This document shows positions 8,033 through 17,146 of a DNA stretch of 35,791 nt, in pieces. Source of the stretch: a virus; the IMG/VR virus record IMGVR_UViG_3300033571_005056, positions 1-35,791 of that record; one strand, written 5' to 3'. Each line of letters opens with the position of its first letter. The stretch's first letter is position 1. The notes under the pieces were generated by a model, which worked only from the letters and a program-made list of their open reading frames with translations, was not told the origin of the DNA and did not search any database. A program made the translations under genes and the position numbers.

Positions 8033-9406
8033 ATGAGAATTCAAGTAGGTATTATAGACTCCCTAATCGAAACGGATAACCCTCAAATTATAAAAGTTTT
8101 GTCCGATAAGTGGTCGTTCCCTATTGATGGGTATCAATTTACCCCCGCGTACAGGCGTGGACATTGGGACGGTAAGAAAAAGTTTGTTACGGCTGGCGGA
8201 AAGTTTAAGACTGGATTGCTTAACGACATATTAGCTGATCTTGCCAAAGTCAACTGTAAGCCTTGGATAGACTACGAGTACCCAGCTAATTTAAAGCTCC
8301 CAAAATGCAGTTTTACGCTGGGGAATTTTAAGTTATTTGATTACCAAACGAATGCAGTGAATGAAGCCCTCGATAAAAAGAGAGCTTTAATAATATCACC
8401 TACGGGGTCGGGAAAGACACTAATTATTGCGTCTCTCGTACAATCTTTAATAGATAAGAAGATTGTAATTTTATTTGACGAGAGAAGTATTCTAACTCAA
8501 ACTTATGAATACCTCACAGCACATCTGACTAGAGACATTGGTATTAACTTCGGTGGAGAATTTAAGCCTGGGAGAATCATGCTCTCTACTGTTCAAAGTA
8601 TTGAAAAGATTTTTGATTCTCATCTGAACGATGCTGAAGTTTTGATTGTCGATGAAGTCCACAAATTCTGTAGAGGAGAAGTAGCAGTGGCTGCTATTCA
8701 GAGCTTCCCGAGGGCTATGTACAGATATGGATTCACAGCTACGATGCCAGACGATAAGATTGGTCAATACACTCTTCGCGGAGCATTTGGGCCTGAGATT
8801 AGAACTCGCACTACTAAAGAGCTAATCGAAGATAATAAACTTGCCAAGCCGATTATCCAGATTTTAGAGAATGCAGCGCAGTTAAAGCCAGAAGATTATG
8901 ATGACACCTATGCTAACCTGTACGAAAAGTATATTGTTAGTTGTGATGAAAGAAATCAAATGATTATAGATTTAGCTAACAAAATTAGCGAATCAAATCC
9001 TTCTGCAAAAGTTTGCATACTTGTGAAGAACTTGTCTCACTTGCAATTACTCAAGGGCAAGATCAAAAATTCCTACTCCCTTGAGGGTGTCAACTCTATT
9101 TCGGAGCGAAAGGAGGCTATCTCTGGCTTCCTACGAGCCGATAAAGCGGCCTTCCTGATCGGGACCAAAGTCCTGCAAACTGGCATTAACATTGAAGAGA
9201 TTACTCACTTAATTAACGCTAGGGGTCTTAAAGATAAGATTCCAACTATCCAAGGCTTAGGTAGAGGATTAAGAAAGATGAAGGACAAGACTACTGTAAT
9301 GGTTTACGACTTTATGGATAAAGTACCTTACTTAGAAGATCACTCAAAGCAGAGAATAAAGCACTACAGAAAAGAAGGCCACGAAATTAATTGGATTAAA
9401 CTATGA
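8033..9406 (+). CDS. uvsW: UvsW-like SF2 DNA/RNA helicase
   Basis: A 457-aa superfamily 2 helicase. The N-terminal ~90 residues form a UvsW-type substrate-binding domain (TPAYRRGHWDGKKKFVT). Walker A is SPTGSGKT (122-129), the DEAD-type box is DEVH (207-210), motif III is FTATM (~234), and motif VI lies in IQGLGRGLRK (~405-414). T4 UvsW unwinds R-loops and branched DNA and switches replication from origin- to recombination-dependent initiation. The length is near that of T4 UvsW (503 aa). It has its own consensus promoter and overlaps the next gene by 4 nt. Confidence 0.92.
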   Translation: MRIQVGIIDSLIETDNPQIIKVLSDKWSFPIDGYQFTPAYRRGHWDGKKKFVTAGGKFKTGLLNDILADLAKVNCKPWIDYEYPANLKLPKCSFTLGNFKLFDYQTNAVNEALDKKRALIISPTGSGKTLIIASLVQSLIDKKIVILFDERSILTQTYEYLTAHLTRDIGINFGGEFKPGRIMLSTVQSIEKIFDSHLNDAEVLIVDEVHKFCRGEVAVAAIQSFPRAMYRYGFTATMPDDKIGQYTLRGAFGPEIRTRTTKELIEDNKLAKPIIQILENAAQLKPEDYDDTYANLYEKYIVSCDERNQMIIDLANKISESNPSAKVCILVKNLSHLQLLKGKIKNSYSLEGVNSISERKEAISGFLRADKAAFLIGTKVLQTGINIEEITHLINARGLKDKIPTIQGLGRGLRKMKDKTTVMVYDFMDKVPYLEDHSKQRIKHYRKEGHEINWIKL

Positions 9407-9627
9407 AACAGGCTCAAGACGTTTTAGACTCAATTTACAATTTTACTCAAACTCAAAAGAATTCTATTGATGTTCTCGCGGCAGAACTAATTGCTCTCAA
9501 AGACAAACGCATAGGGTTAGACACTTTGAATACTTTAACTAATTGCTTTAGAGAGTTAGATGGACTTAGAGAAAATATTATATCACGTTTGATAGCTTCT
9601 ATGAAGCGTGGTGATATGGTTAGTTAA
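9403..9627 (+). CDS. Small protein coupled to uvsW (UvsW.1 position)
   Basis: A 74-aa, mostly helical protein (DVLDSIYNFTQTQKNSIDVL) ending MKRGDMVS. Its ATGA overlap with the helicase stop implies translational coupling. T4 encodes a 76-aa protein, UvsW.1, directly after uvsW, so size and place match, though I cannot prove homology from the sequence. It overlaps the end of the convergent fibre gene by 4 nt. Confidence 0.65.
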   Translation: MKQAQDVLDSIYNFTQTQKNSIDVLAAELIALKDKRIGLDTLNTLTNCFRELDGLRENIISRLIASMKRGDMVS

Positions 9628-11354
9628 ATTTGAGCGTATCTAAGGTAAGATCCAGCATAGACATCAACGTTTTCCCCTGAATTAGTTGTAGCGAAAGTAA
9701 ATTTCAGAGCACCGCTAGCTGATGGGTTTATATTTCCTTTAATATTTATACTTCCTACGCCATCAACGTCTACTGTTCCATCTTTCTTAGATAGATCGCC
9801 AGAACCCCCCAATGATCTTTTATTGCCAAAACCTCCGTTAGTGGGAGGTGTGTAATCTATATTCCAATAATGAGTTGTTATTGAAGGTGAAGATACTGCA
9901 AAACTTATCTTATCTGCTGTGCTAGCTAAAAATAAAATATTAAATTCGTAAGAATAAGTTTCTCCTGAAATTAACGAAGCTGATAAAGAAGAATCCCTAA
10001 GTGTTGTGGTTAACTCTACTTCATCATTTTGCAAAAATACAGTAGTCCAAGTTTCAGATGCACCGGCCAAAGTAGTGGGAGTCCACTTTGAGGTTGCAGT
10101 ATTGTAGGCCAATACTTGATTGTTGGTTGGGGTAGTAGTATCAACATCCGGTATATCTTTTAGATTGAAAGGACTTGTTGGGTTATCAACTCCATTTTCA
10201 ATATAAAGTCCCTTGCTTGGTATCGCAACTCCGCACACAGCAAGTAGTTTAGATGTAGTACCAAGTTTTAAGTTTGGAGACGTTGTTACATTTGTATCAG
10301 AAAAAAGAATACCTCTGGATGTAAAACTAGTTGATCCTGTTCCACCTTGTGCAACACCTAAAGTTTGTCCTGTCAATGGAAAGTAAGTTGCAGCAGCAGT
10401 ACCCGTTGTCAGGAAGTTTCCAGTAGGCTGTAAAGATACTTGACTAGTACCATTCCCAACTAAAAAATTACCGGCTGTTAAAGTGTTTCTGCCAGTTCCA
10501 CCATTAGTAACTGTTATGGGGTTTGTAGCTGCTATTGTATTTGCGCTTAGTGTAGTTCCATTGAAAGTTAGATTAGAGCTACTGCTTACCGCTGTGACAG
10601 CTTGATTGAAGTAAAGAACTGAATTGTTTTGATAAGGCCCTGTGAAGTTTGTTCCACCTCTGTTTATCGGCAAAGATCCACCAAAACTGCTAACATTTAA
10701 ATTACCTAGGGCAGTTACTCCGGTCCCACCATTAGTAACTGTTATGGGGTTTGTAGCTGCTATTGTATTTGCGGTTAAAGTAGTTCCATTGAAAGTTAGA
10801 TTGGTATTAGTTGCGTAGCGTGTACCATTGTAGTAAATTACACCGTTTGTAATTGGAGTTCCAGTTGCATTAGTTCCTCCTAAATTTATTGCAACCGGAG
10901 TTGATATTACTCCCGCTGGCGTTATCCAAGTCGGAGTTAACCCATTGTCTAAAGTTAATACGTCTCCGTTAATACCTGGGGCTGCCCCATTCCATTTACC
11001 ACCATCCCAATAAGGTACTTCCCCTTGAGACGGTGACCCGTAAGGGCCAACATACTGCGCTAATTGGGTGTCTAGTTGATTATTATCAATAAAACTATTA
11101 CTGACATATGAAACAGTAGCGAACACTCCCGTTCCTGCAAATGAAGTTACATTTGTAGCTGTAGTAGCAAAAACTCCAGTTCCAGCTAGCTGATTAATGC
11201 TCGTTACGTTGCCGGGGGGTAACCCAGACCACTCAGTTGCAGTTATTTTATCAACTACAATTTCATTGCTCTCTGCAAGCCGATAGGGAATATTTGTATC
11301 GCTATCGACATGCAAAATTAAAGGTCTTGGATTTACTTTAGGTCCTATTGTCAT
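9624..11354 (-). CDS. Tail fibre protein with GGTG-type repeats
   Basis: A 576-aa Thr/Asn/Gly-rich fibre. The N-terminus (GPKVNPRPLILHVDSDTN) would attach to the tail. Internal units carry NPITVTNGGTG or near copies (~200-330), a motif common in trimeric phage fibre shafts. Residues ~60-85 hold ATTATNVTSFAGTGVFAT, also present in the 1142-aa fibre gene. The C-terminal ~150 residues form a predicted beta domain ending GSYLRYAQI, probably the receptor-facing tip. It starts 1 nt after the stop of a 54-aa gene. It likely binds host surface structures. Confidence 0.75.
   Translation of the reverse strand: MTIGPKVNPRPLILHVDSDTNIPYRLAESNEIVVDKITATEWSGLPPGNVTSINQLAGTGVFATTATNVTSFAGTGVFATVSYVSNSFIDNNQLDTQLAQYVGPYGSPSQGEVPYWDGGKWNGAAPGINGDVLTLDNGLTPTWITPAGVISTPVAINLGGTNATGTPITNGVIYYNGTRYATNTNLTFNGTTLTANTIAATNPITVTNGGTGVTALGNLNVSSFGGSLPINRGGTNFTGPYQNNSVLYFNQAVTAVSSSSNLTFNGTTLSANTIAATNPITVTNGGTGRNTLTAGNFLVGNGTSQVSLQPTGNFLTTGTAAATYFPLTGQTLGVAQGGTGSTSFTSRGILFSDTNVTTSPNLKLGTTSKLLAVCGVAIPSKGLYIENGVDNPTSPFNLKDIPDVDTTTPTNNQVLAYNTATSKWTPTTLAGASETWTTVFLQNDEVELTTTLRDSSLSASLISGETYSYEFNILFLASTADKISFAVSSPSITTHYWNIDYTPPTNGGFGNKRSLGGSGDLSKKDGTVDVDGVGSINIKGNINPSASGALKFTFATTNSGENVDVYAGSYLRYAQI
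10498..10801 (-). repeat. Direct repeat pair inside the fibre gene
   Basis: Two ~76-bp copies at 10498-10573 and 10726-10801 differ at only a few bases and are 228 bp apart, exactly 76 codons, so recombination between them would stay in frame. They encode the shaft units around NPITVTNGGTG. Confidence 0.75.
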
Positions 11355-11355
11355 A

Positions 11356-11520
11356 CTACACTAATGTTTTTAATTGTTGAAGCACAATTTCGCTAGCAAA
11401 AATGTCTTCTTCTACTTTTGATAGTAATTCTAAGTTACCTACAGAAATTAATATTAGTTTTTGGTCATTCAAAAATCTTATTCTGTTTTCAGTTATTTTA
11501 ATGTAATCGATTATATTCAT
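11356..11520 (-). CDS. Hypothetical 54-aa protein between fibre genes
   Basis: The frame runs from ATG at 11520 to TAG at 11356 and encodes MNIIDYIKITENRIRFLNDQ followed by a charged helical half. Both junctions have the same arrangement: the upstream gene ends in TAG, one T follows, then ATG (shared GTGTAGTATG). That tight packing supports a real gene. The protein is helical and lacks membrane segments. A fibre-assembly or chaperone role is possible from position only. Confidence 0.6.
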   Translation of the reverse strand: MNIIDYIKITENRIRFLNDQKLILISVGNLELLSKVEEDIFASEIVLQQLKTLV

Positions 11521-11521
11521 A

Positions 11522-13159
11522 CTACACCAATGGGATTAACTCTTGTGATAAAGTAGATGCATTAGTAACTAATAAAATGCAATCATATAAATCTGTCCCA
11601 TCTATTGCACAGTAACTTACTATTCTATTTCCAATTGCCGCAGTGGTAGTTTGTATAACATCAGTTGAAACATAAGGACTCAATACTCTATTTTTTACAT
11701 CAAATCTATAGATTTGATTGACTAAGCTTGCCCCGTAAATATTTAAGTAAGCAAATCTACCCTCACTTCCAAAAGGAGAATATGATCCGCAGGACCCAGT
11801 ATTTATTGTAGTATGGCCGGATGGGAATCCATCTATTGTTATATTACCTGCCCAAGATCCACCTATAGCACCTGCAATGTCGAAAAGATCTACTACTATA
11901 GAGTTACCTCCTCGAAAAAAATAATTAAATGAATGTCTTGCATTTCTAGCTGGATCTGGCTGAATTCCAAATGATTGCACAAAGATATTTCCAGCACCAT
12001 TGGCAAGCGGTGCCGTAGTTGAAAAATAAGTTGTTGACCACGCATTAGTCAAAATGTTAGCGGTGCCGTTATTTACAGTAGCGTCAGTATAGTTGTAAGT
12101 GTAAACGGTTGTGTTTGCTGTTGTTCTCAATACAATTAAATTTGGATATTCAATTACATATTTCGCGCCTACGCTAGGAGTGAATGCCCAGTTAGATCCT
12201 AGAGTATAAACAGGGCTTGGTCCTGCTGTATGGCTTGCAATTATTCTTCTTTGCCCTACAGCGGTAGTGTTAGTAAGGTCTTCGACAATTCTAATTTGAA
12301 AGTTTCTATATTCATTAGCGACCACTACCGCATCACCTGAAGCAGCTTGCCCTGTTAAAGTTCCCGCCGCAATTCCTGTAGAGCTTAATGCATTTCTAGA
12401 AACTAAATTTGTGTCATAGATGTATGATCCTTTTATAAAACCTTCGCCTGGATTATGGTTGTAAGGTGTATACTGCTCGTCTAACACTAAAGCAGCAGAA
12501 TCAGTACCTACTGTAGCTGGAAGAGTTGTCTGTGATAAAGAACTTAATGTATTAGTTGCTACCTCAAATGATCTGAATGATCCGGCAGTCATAGCCCCTC
12601 CAGTTAGCATCATTACTCTTCCAGATAATATTTCGTATCTGTCCCCAGTAGCCGGTGTAAATGTTAAAGGATTATCTAAAGTAATAGTAGGAGTAGTTCC
12701 TGAAGTGTTTGCTACTATGAATCTTTCTTGAATTCTACCTGAGCCTCCAACAGCATTTCCTATAATTCTAATTTTAAACCCGAAATCACCGGACCCTCCT
12801 CTATTTCCCAACATATTTGTTCCAACTGCTGTGGGTAGAGCAGTGCTCAATACGATGCTGCTAGTTGTATTTCCGCCTGCTAAAGTGCCCACTACAGCAA
12901 AAGAAGGAGCAAATACACACAAAGATCCGGCAACAACTGCTGGCGTTGTAGTAGGGTTAACTGCAAATTGCCAAGCTTTTGTAACAATATTGAATCTGTT
13001 TAATACTGAATTTGATACCATCTGATATGCAAAGGGATTTCTAGAAATATCAGATCTAAGATCGGAGCACATTTGAACTCCCGCAGCGTGTGTGTTTGGT
13101 GTTGGGGGTACTGAAACCCACATCATTCTATCAATTACTTTCTTAAATGTATTAGTCAT
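11522..13159 (-). CDS. Virion structural protein, beta-rich
   Basis: A 545-aa Thr/Ala/Gly/Asn-rich protein with many short predicted beta strands and two related blocks. Each has a phrase like IRIIGNAVGGSGRIQERFIV or IRIVEDLTNTTAVGQRRIIA followed by a short segment ending in a Pro-x-x-Gly-x-x-Tyr pattern, suggesting internal duplication. No enzymatic motif is visible. It lies between a 176-aa virion protein and a fibre gene, with AAGGG before the ATG, so it is probably part of the tail-fibre or head decoration set. The family is not recognised. Confidence 0.65.
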   Translation of the reverse strand: MTNTFKKVIDRMMWVSVPPTPNTHAAGVQMCSDLRSDISRNPFAYQMVSNSVLNRFNIVTKAWQFAVNPTTTPAVVAGSLCVFAPSFAVVGTLAGGNTTSSIVLSTALPTAVGTNMLGNRGGSGDFGFKIRIIGNAVGGSGRIQERFIVANTSGTTPTITLDNPLTFTPATGDRYEILSGRVMMLTGGAMTAGSFRSFEVATNTLSSLSQTTLPATVGTDSAALVLDEQYTPYNHNPGEGFIKGSYIYDTNLVSRNALSSTGIAAGTLTGQAASGDAVVVANEYRNFQIRIVEDLTNTTAVGQRRIIASHTAGPSPVYTLGSNWAFTPSVGAKYVIEYPNLIVLRTTANTTVYTYNYTDATVNNGTANILTNAWSTTYFSTTAPLANGAGNIFVQSFGIQPDPARNARHSFNYFFRGGNSIVVDLFDIAGAIGGSWAGNITIDGFPSGHTTINTGSCGSYSPFGSEGRFAYLNIYGASLVNQIYRFDVKNRVLSPYVSTDVIQTTTAAIGNRIVSYCAIDGTDLYDCILLVTNASTLSQELIPLV

Positions 13160-13170
13160 TTTTTTAACCC

Positions 13171-13701
13171 TTACGTTATTAACGCTCTATGTGAAGCAGT
13201 CCAAGCTGCAATGTTTTGATTTAGCACAAGTCTTTCAGACGATAAAGTTCCTAAGTTAGTTAAAGTAGCCGCTGTGGTAAGAGTAGTTACTGCGGCTACT
13301 GTACTTACTGTACTTACTGTACTTACTGTACCGGATTCTAAAACAACTGTATTTCTATATCTTTGTAGTGATTTATCATACCCTAAAGGCGACATTAATA
13401 GCGCAAACATTCTTCTTAATAAACTAGGATCTTCTCGTTGTACGTCAATATAAATTTGAAGTACGTCTGAATTTTCCATAGCGGCTGTGCTGTAATCAAG
13501 CATTAAGTCTTGACCATTAAAAGATGCTGCACCTTTAGCAGGGTCAGCAAAATTGTATATAATTATATTTCTAGTAGCATTAGTAATTACTAAAAAATTA
13601 CTAAGGTCTAATGGTTGCTCTAATTGAGTAAACACAATTTTGCTATTAGCAGAATCAAAACTGTAATAACCTTTAAAATCACTTCCAAATAATGCTTTCA
13701 T
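13171..13701 (-). CDS. Virion-associated protein with Thr/Val repeat
   Basis: A 176-aa protein: a ~115-residue globular part containing QREDPSLLRRMFALLMSPLG, then a low-complexity Thr-Val-Ser segment (GTVSTVSTVSTVAAVTTL) and a short helical end. The repeat is encoded by tandem 9-bp units at about 13296-13330. The gene lies directly downstream of the long tailspike gene in the same direction, so a fibre-connector or head-fibre role is inferred. TATAAT directly abuts the ATG, too close to serve as a standard -10 for this start. Confidence 0.6.
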   Translation of the reverse strand: MKALFGSDFKGYYSFDSANSKIVFTQLEQPLDLSNFLVITNATRNIIIYNFADPAKGAASFNGQDLMLDYSTAAMENSDVLQIYIDVQREDPSLLRRMFALLMSPLGYDKSLQRYRNTVVLESGTVSTVSTVSTVAAVTTLTTAATLTNLGTLSSERLVLNQNIAAWTASHRALIT

Positions 13702-13708
13702 ATTATAC

Positions 13709-16700
13709 CTAAAGTATGGTTGCCATTGCTATTACGAATTCTTCGGTGACTGTGCCCCCAGGCCCTGTATTATCTAGGGCTGGTGCCCACTTGGACCCGT
13801 CCCATTTTAGCACATATCCAGTTACAGGGGTTGAGGTTACGCTAACATCGGTTAATCCGCTTAAGGCAGTAGCCCCGCCTTCCCCACCCCCACCTCCAGT
13901 TTGATCTGCGGCTGGAACCCATTTAGACCCATTCCATTTCAATACTGAGCTAAGTGCTGGAGATGTTATTTGAGTGTCAGACAGCCCACTTAATGCACTT
14001 GTCGGGAGATTTAAGTAAGTCGTTGCTGATATTGACGGAATTATTGCACTAGCATAACCTACAATATGTTTATCATTGATGTATTTTACGTTAGTAACTT
14101 TTGTTGAATCCCAATTAGTTGGGTCAACTGTAATCCCATTCAGATTGCTTAGGCCAGATAGACAATTCCCATTATTACCGACTAGTGTTATATTATCGAA
14201 TTTTACTTGTGTGCCAATAAATGATGCAAATACAAGATTAGTATGAGCATATATACCCCACACTTGTCCTTGGGCACTCCCATTCCAAGTCCCAGTTAGA
14301 TTTCTATTTTCATTGAATATATTGTTCGCTAATGTAATATTACTACAAGACCCAACAAGACCTATGCCAGCCCTAAAATCTACATTATCATTTAGTAAAT
14401 TGATAGCATTAACGCTATTTAATATGTAACCATTATTGTAGCATACATTTGCGTGGAATACAGTGTTCCTTGTATTTTGCGCCCATATTCCATACCATTG
14501 ATTATCATAACAAATATTTTCTGATACTATAGCGTTAGAAGCATTTATTAAGATTCCACCTTCTGTATTTTGACGAGCTATTACTTTTGAGATTCTATGA
14601 TGTGGGAATATACTTGGAATTGATGCTTCACCTGGAGCATAGTTTGTATTTGCGTCATTACAATAAATTCCATTTGCCCCATAAACATTTGGGAATGGGT
14701 TGGACCCATTAAAGCTGTATGACCCGCCTAGAATGTTTACTCCATTTCCTCTTATAATGGCACCATCAAGACCGTTATTATCACATATACAATTAATTAC
14801 ATTTGTAATAGATCTATATTTGTAATCTTGAGTTGGCTCAATACCCATCCCCGACACCTCCAACCAAATACCAACCCCTTCATTACCATAGTAAGAGGTG
14901 TTATCACTCCTAGTGCATCTATAAACTTCAACATTTTCTAGGTGAGCATTGTATACTTTCTCAAACATTACTCCGTTACCAGATAAGTCTGAGATTAATA
15001 TATCTTTAATAGTTACGGATGAAGCAATACGAGACCAAATTCCAATTGTTCCGAACTCGTCGGTCATCCCAGAAGCACCAATAATTGTAAAGTTACTGCC
15101 AGTTGATGAGGACTCTAAATGAATAACGCAATTTCTATTACTTGTCCCATAACCTCCGGCATATCCCCCTACTTGTGGTTTTTTTATTACAGCACCACGC
15201 TTTGATTCTCCTACTAAATGTACAGTAGAAGATACTCCAATTCTTTGAGCTAGATATGTCCCATCTGGAATGTAAACGATTCCACCACTAGCAGTGTAGG
15301 CTGCGTTAATAGCATTTGTGAATGCAGAAGAATCATTATTCACACCGTCGCCGACTGCTCCGTAATTTTTTATATTAAATACTTTGGCAGATGGAAGATT
15401 TAAATAATTAATTCCATTTATATTTGTAGCACTAAATGTAGTTGAACTTAGGTTAACAAAATTAGCGTTAGTTCCCGAAAGTAAATTTGTTGTAGTATTC
15501 CAATTTAATTGGGCTGCCCCACCAAAAGATCCACCCCCAGCATTAAATTGAATCGAGCTAGTAGCTCCCCCTGGTGACGAGCCTCCCCCTCCACCCCCTG
15601 CAATAGCTGATGGCGACCACTTAGATCCATCCCAGACTAAGCTTTGCCCAGTAGATGGAGTACCAACATTCGTGTCTGATAGTCCACTTAAGGCAGAGAA
15701 AGTATGATTATGGCTTGTTAACGAATAATTATTTCTTGCGTAACCTGTAGTTTCGAATACTCCGGTTCCGGCAAATGAAGTTACGTTTGTAGCCGTAGTA
15801 GCAAAATTAGGGAGATTTTGATACGTTGTTGCGCTTAAAGTAGTTGCACTTAGTGTCTGAAAAAAGAATGCAGCATTAGCACTATCGCCGGATGCATTTA
15901 TGTAATTTGAATTTAGAGTTGCTAAGTCCCAGTGTACCGCTGATGCTAAGTGATTGTTTACGGTAGTGCTTAAAGTATTGTTTACAGAAGTTAATACGAA
16001 GTTAGAATTAACCCAAGCTGATCCAGCGTAGAACCCAGACAGAGATCCCGATGTGAAGTGTACCGATGCCGACGCTAAGTGATTACCAACTACAGAAGAT
16101 AAGTTGCTAGCTGAAGTTTGGATATTTGATACTAATGAGCTTAAATTAGTATTGACAGACGTAAGCACATACTGTGGATGATCGTTAGCATTTAAATTTA
16201 GTAATTGACTATGGGAGCTTACAGGAAGATTTTGGTACGTTGTGGCAGATACAGTTCCGAGTCTGCTAACCCCAGATAGATTTAAAGCTTGAGTATTTTT
16301 AAATGTACTTGTAGCTAGATCGTAAGCAATTAAATCGCCATTAATCAATGTTGAACTTAAGTTAAATCCAACAATATCATTTATTTCAGGCTGATTTTCT
16401 ATCTTTACTAAAATCTTACCGTTATTGCTGTTTGTTCTAATTACAAAGCCAACCGGATGAGATTCATATGGAGGGTTGGGTCTTACATTACTAAGTTGCC
16501 CGTTAGAAGAAACATACAGTGTGTCTCCTACTTGAAATGCATTAGTATTTAATGGGTCAGCCCCGCTACCTTCAATTAGACCCTCTACTACGATGTACCC
16601 AAATCCATCAGCACTTATAGTATCTTTTACTAACCCGGCAACATGATTTGCAAACCCATAAGCTTCTGGGACATGGGTGTTTACTGAAGATAAAGGCTCA

Positions 16701-17137
16701 ACAACGGGGTTGTTCCCAGTAGCACTTACAATTGCTACAGGAGTTCCTTTAGGCAGAGAAAAATTACTTTTGTTCTTTACATAAAGAACTACATCTTGAG
16801 CTTGGTTCCAAACAAGTGTAGAGCTAGGCAGGTTAAAGTAATTTGTAGCACTTAGATTAGTTGCACTTACAGAGCTTAAATAAAATCCTGCGCTCGCACT
16901 ATCTCCTGAAGAATTTAAGTAGTAAGTATTTAGAAGATTGTAATCTACTGAACCCCCACCGCCAGGAAGATTAAAGTAATTTGTAGCACTTATATTAGTT
17001 GCACTTATTGTAATAGCTGAAAAGCTAGTTACATAAAGTGAGCTAGACTCCAACAATTTAGATGGAGTTGTTGGATTTGCTGAATCACTAAATTGTACGA
17101 CTACCGGGAAGGGTGTCGGGCGTGGACCAGGGGGCAT
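13709..17137 (-). CDS. Tailspike/long tail fibre with beta-helix domain
   Basis: A 1142-aa fibre. The N-terminal ~130 residues carry repeats of the type SATNYFNLP. Residues ~120-250 form a beta-rich domain (KNKSNFSLPKGTPVAIVSAT). Shaft repeats with SATTYQNLP and SLTSHNH follow. Around 600 the start of a pectate-lyase-like right-handed beta helix is clear (FNIKNYGAVGDGVNNDSSAF), extending through many Asn/Gly-rich rungs to ~1000. The C-terminus has two units like LSGLSDTQITSPALSSVLKW followed by NGSKWVPA. Such proteins bind or cleave surface polysaccharide. The catalytic residues cannot be fixed from sequence alone. Confidence 0.85.
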   Translation of the reverse strand: MPPGPRPTPFPVVVQFSDSANPTTPSKLLESSSLYVTSFSAITISATNISATNYFNLPGGGGSVDYNLLNTYYLNSSGDSASAGFYLSSVSATNLSATNYFNLPSSTLVWNQAQDVVLYVKNKSNFSLPKGTPVAIVSATGNNPVVEPLSSVNTHVPEAYGFANHVAGLVKDTISADGFGYIVVEGLIEGSGADPLNTNAFQVGDTLYVSSNGQLSNVRPNPPYESHPVGFVIRTNSNNGKILVKIENQPEINDIVGFNLSSTLINGDLIAYDLATSTFKNTQALNLSGVSRLGTVSATTYQNLPVSSHSQLLNLNANDHPQYVLTSVNTNLSSLVSNIQTSASNLSSVVGNHLASASVHFTSGSLSGFYAGSAWVNSNFVLTSVNNTLSTTVNNHLASAVHWDLATLNSNYINASGDSANAAFFFQTLSATTLSATTYQNLPNFATTATNVTSFAGTGVFETTGYARNNYSLTSHNHTFSALSGLSDTNVGTPSTGQSLVWDGSKWSPSAIAGGGGGGSSPGGATSSIQFNAGGGSFGGAAQLNWNTTTNLLSGTNANFVNLSSTTFSATNINGINYLNLPSAKVFNIKNYGAVGDGVNNDSSAFTNAINAAYTASGGIVYIPDGTYLAQRIGVSSTVHLVGESKRGAVIKKPQVGGYAGGYGTSNRNCVIHLESSSTGSNFTIIGASGMTDEFGTIGIWSRIASSVTIKDILISDLSGNGVMFEKVYNAHLENVEVYRCTRSDNTSYYGNEGVGIWLEVSGMGIEPTQDYKYRSITNVINCICDNNGLDGAIIRGNGVNILGGSYSFNGSNPFPNVYGANGIYCNDANTNYAPGEASIPSIFPHHRISKVIARQNTEGGILINASNAIVSENICYDNQWYGIWAQNTRNTVFHANVCYNNGYILNSVNAINLLNDNVDFRAGIGLVGSCSNITLANNIFNENRNLTGTWNGSAQGQVWGIYAHTNLVFASFIGTQVKFDNITLVGNNGNCLSGLSNLNGITVDPTNWDSTKVTNVKYINDKHIVGYASAIIPSISATTYLNLPTSALSGLSDTQITSPALSSVLKWNGSKWVPAADQTGGGGGEGGATALSGLTDVSVTSTPVTGYVLKWDGSKWAPALDNTGPGGTVTEEFVIAMATIL

Positions 17138-17146
17138 AATTTATAT

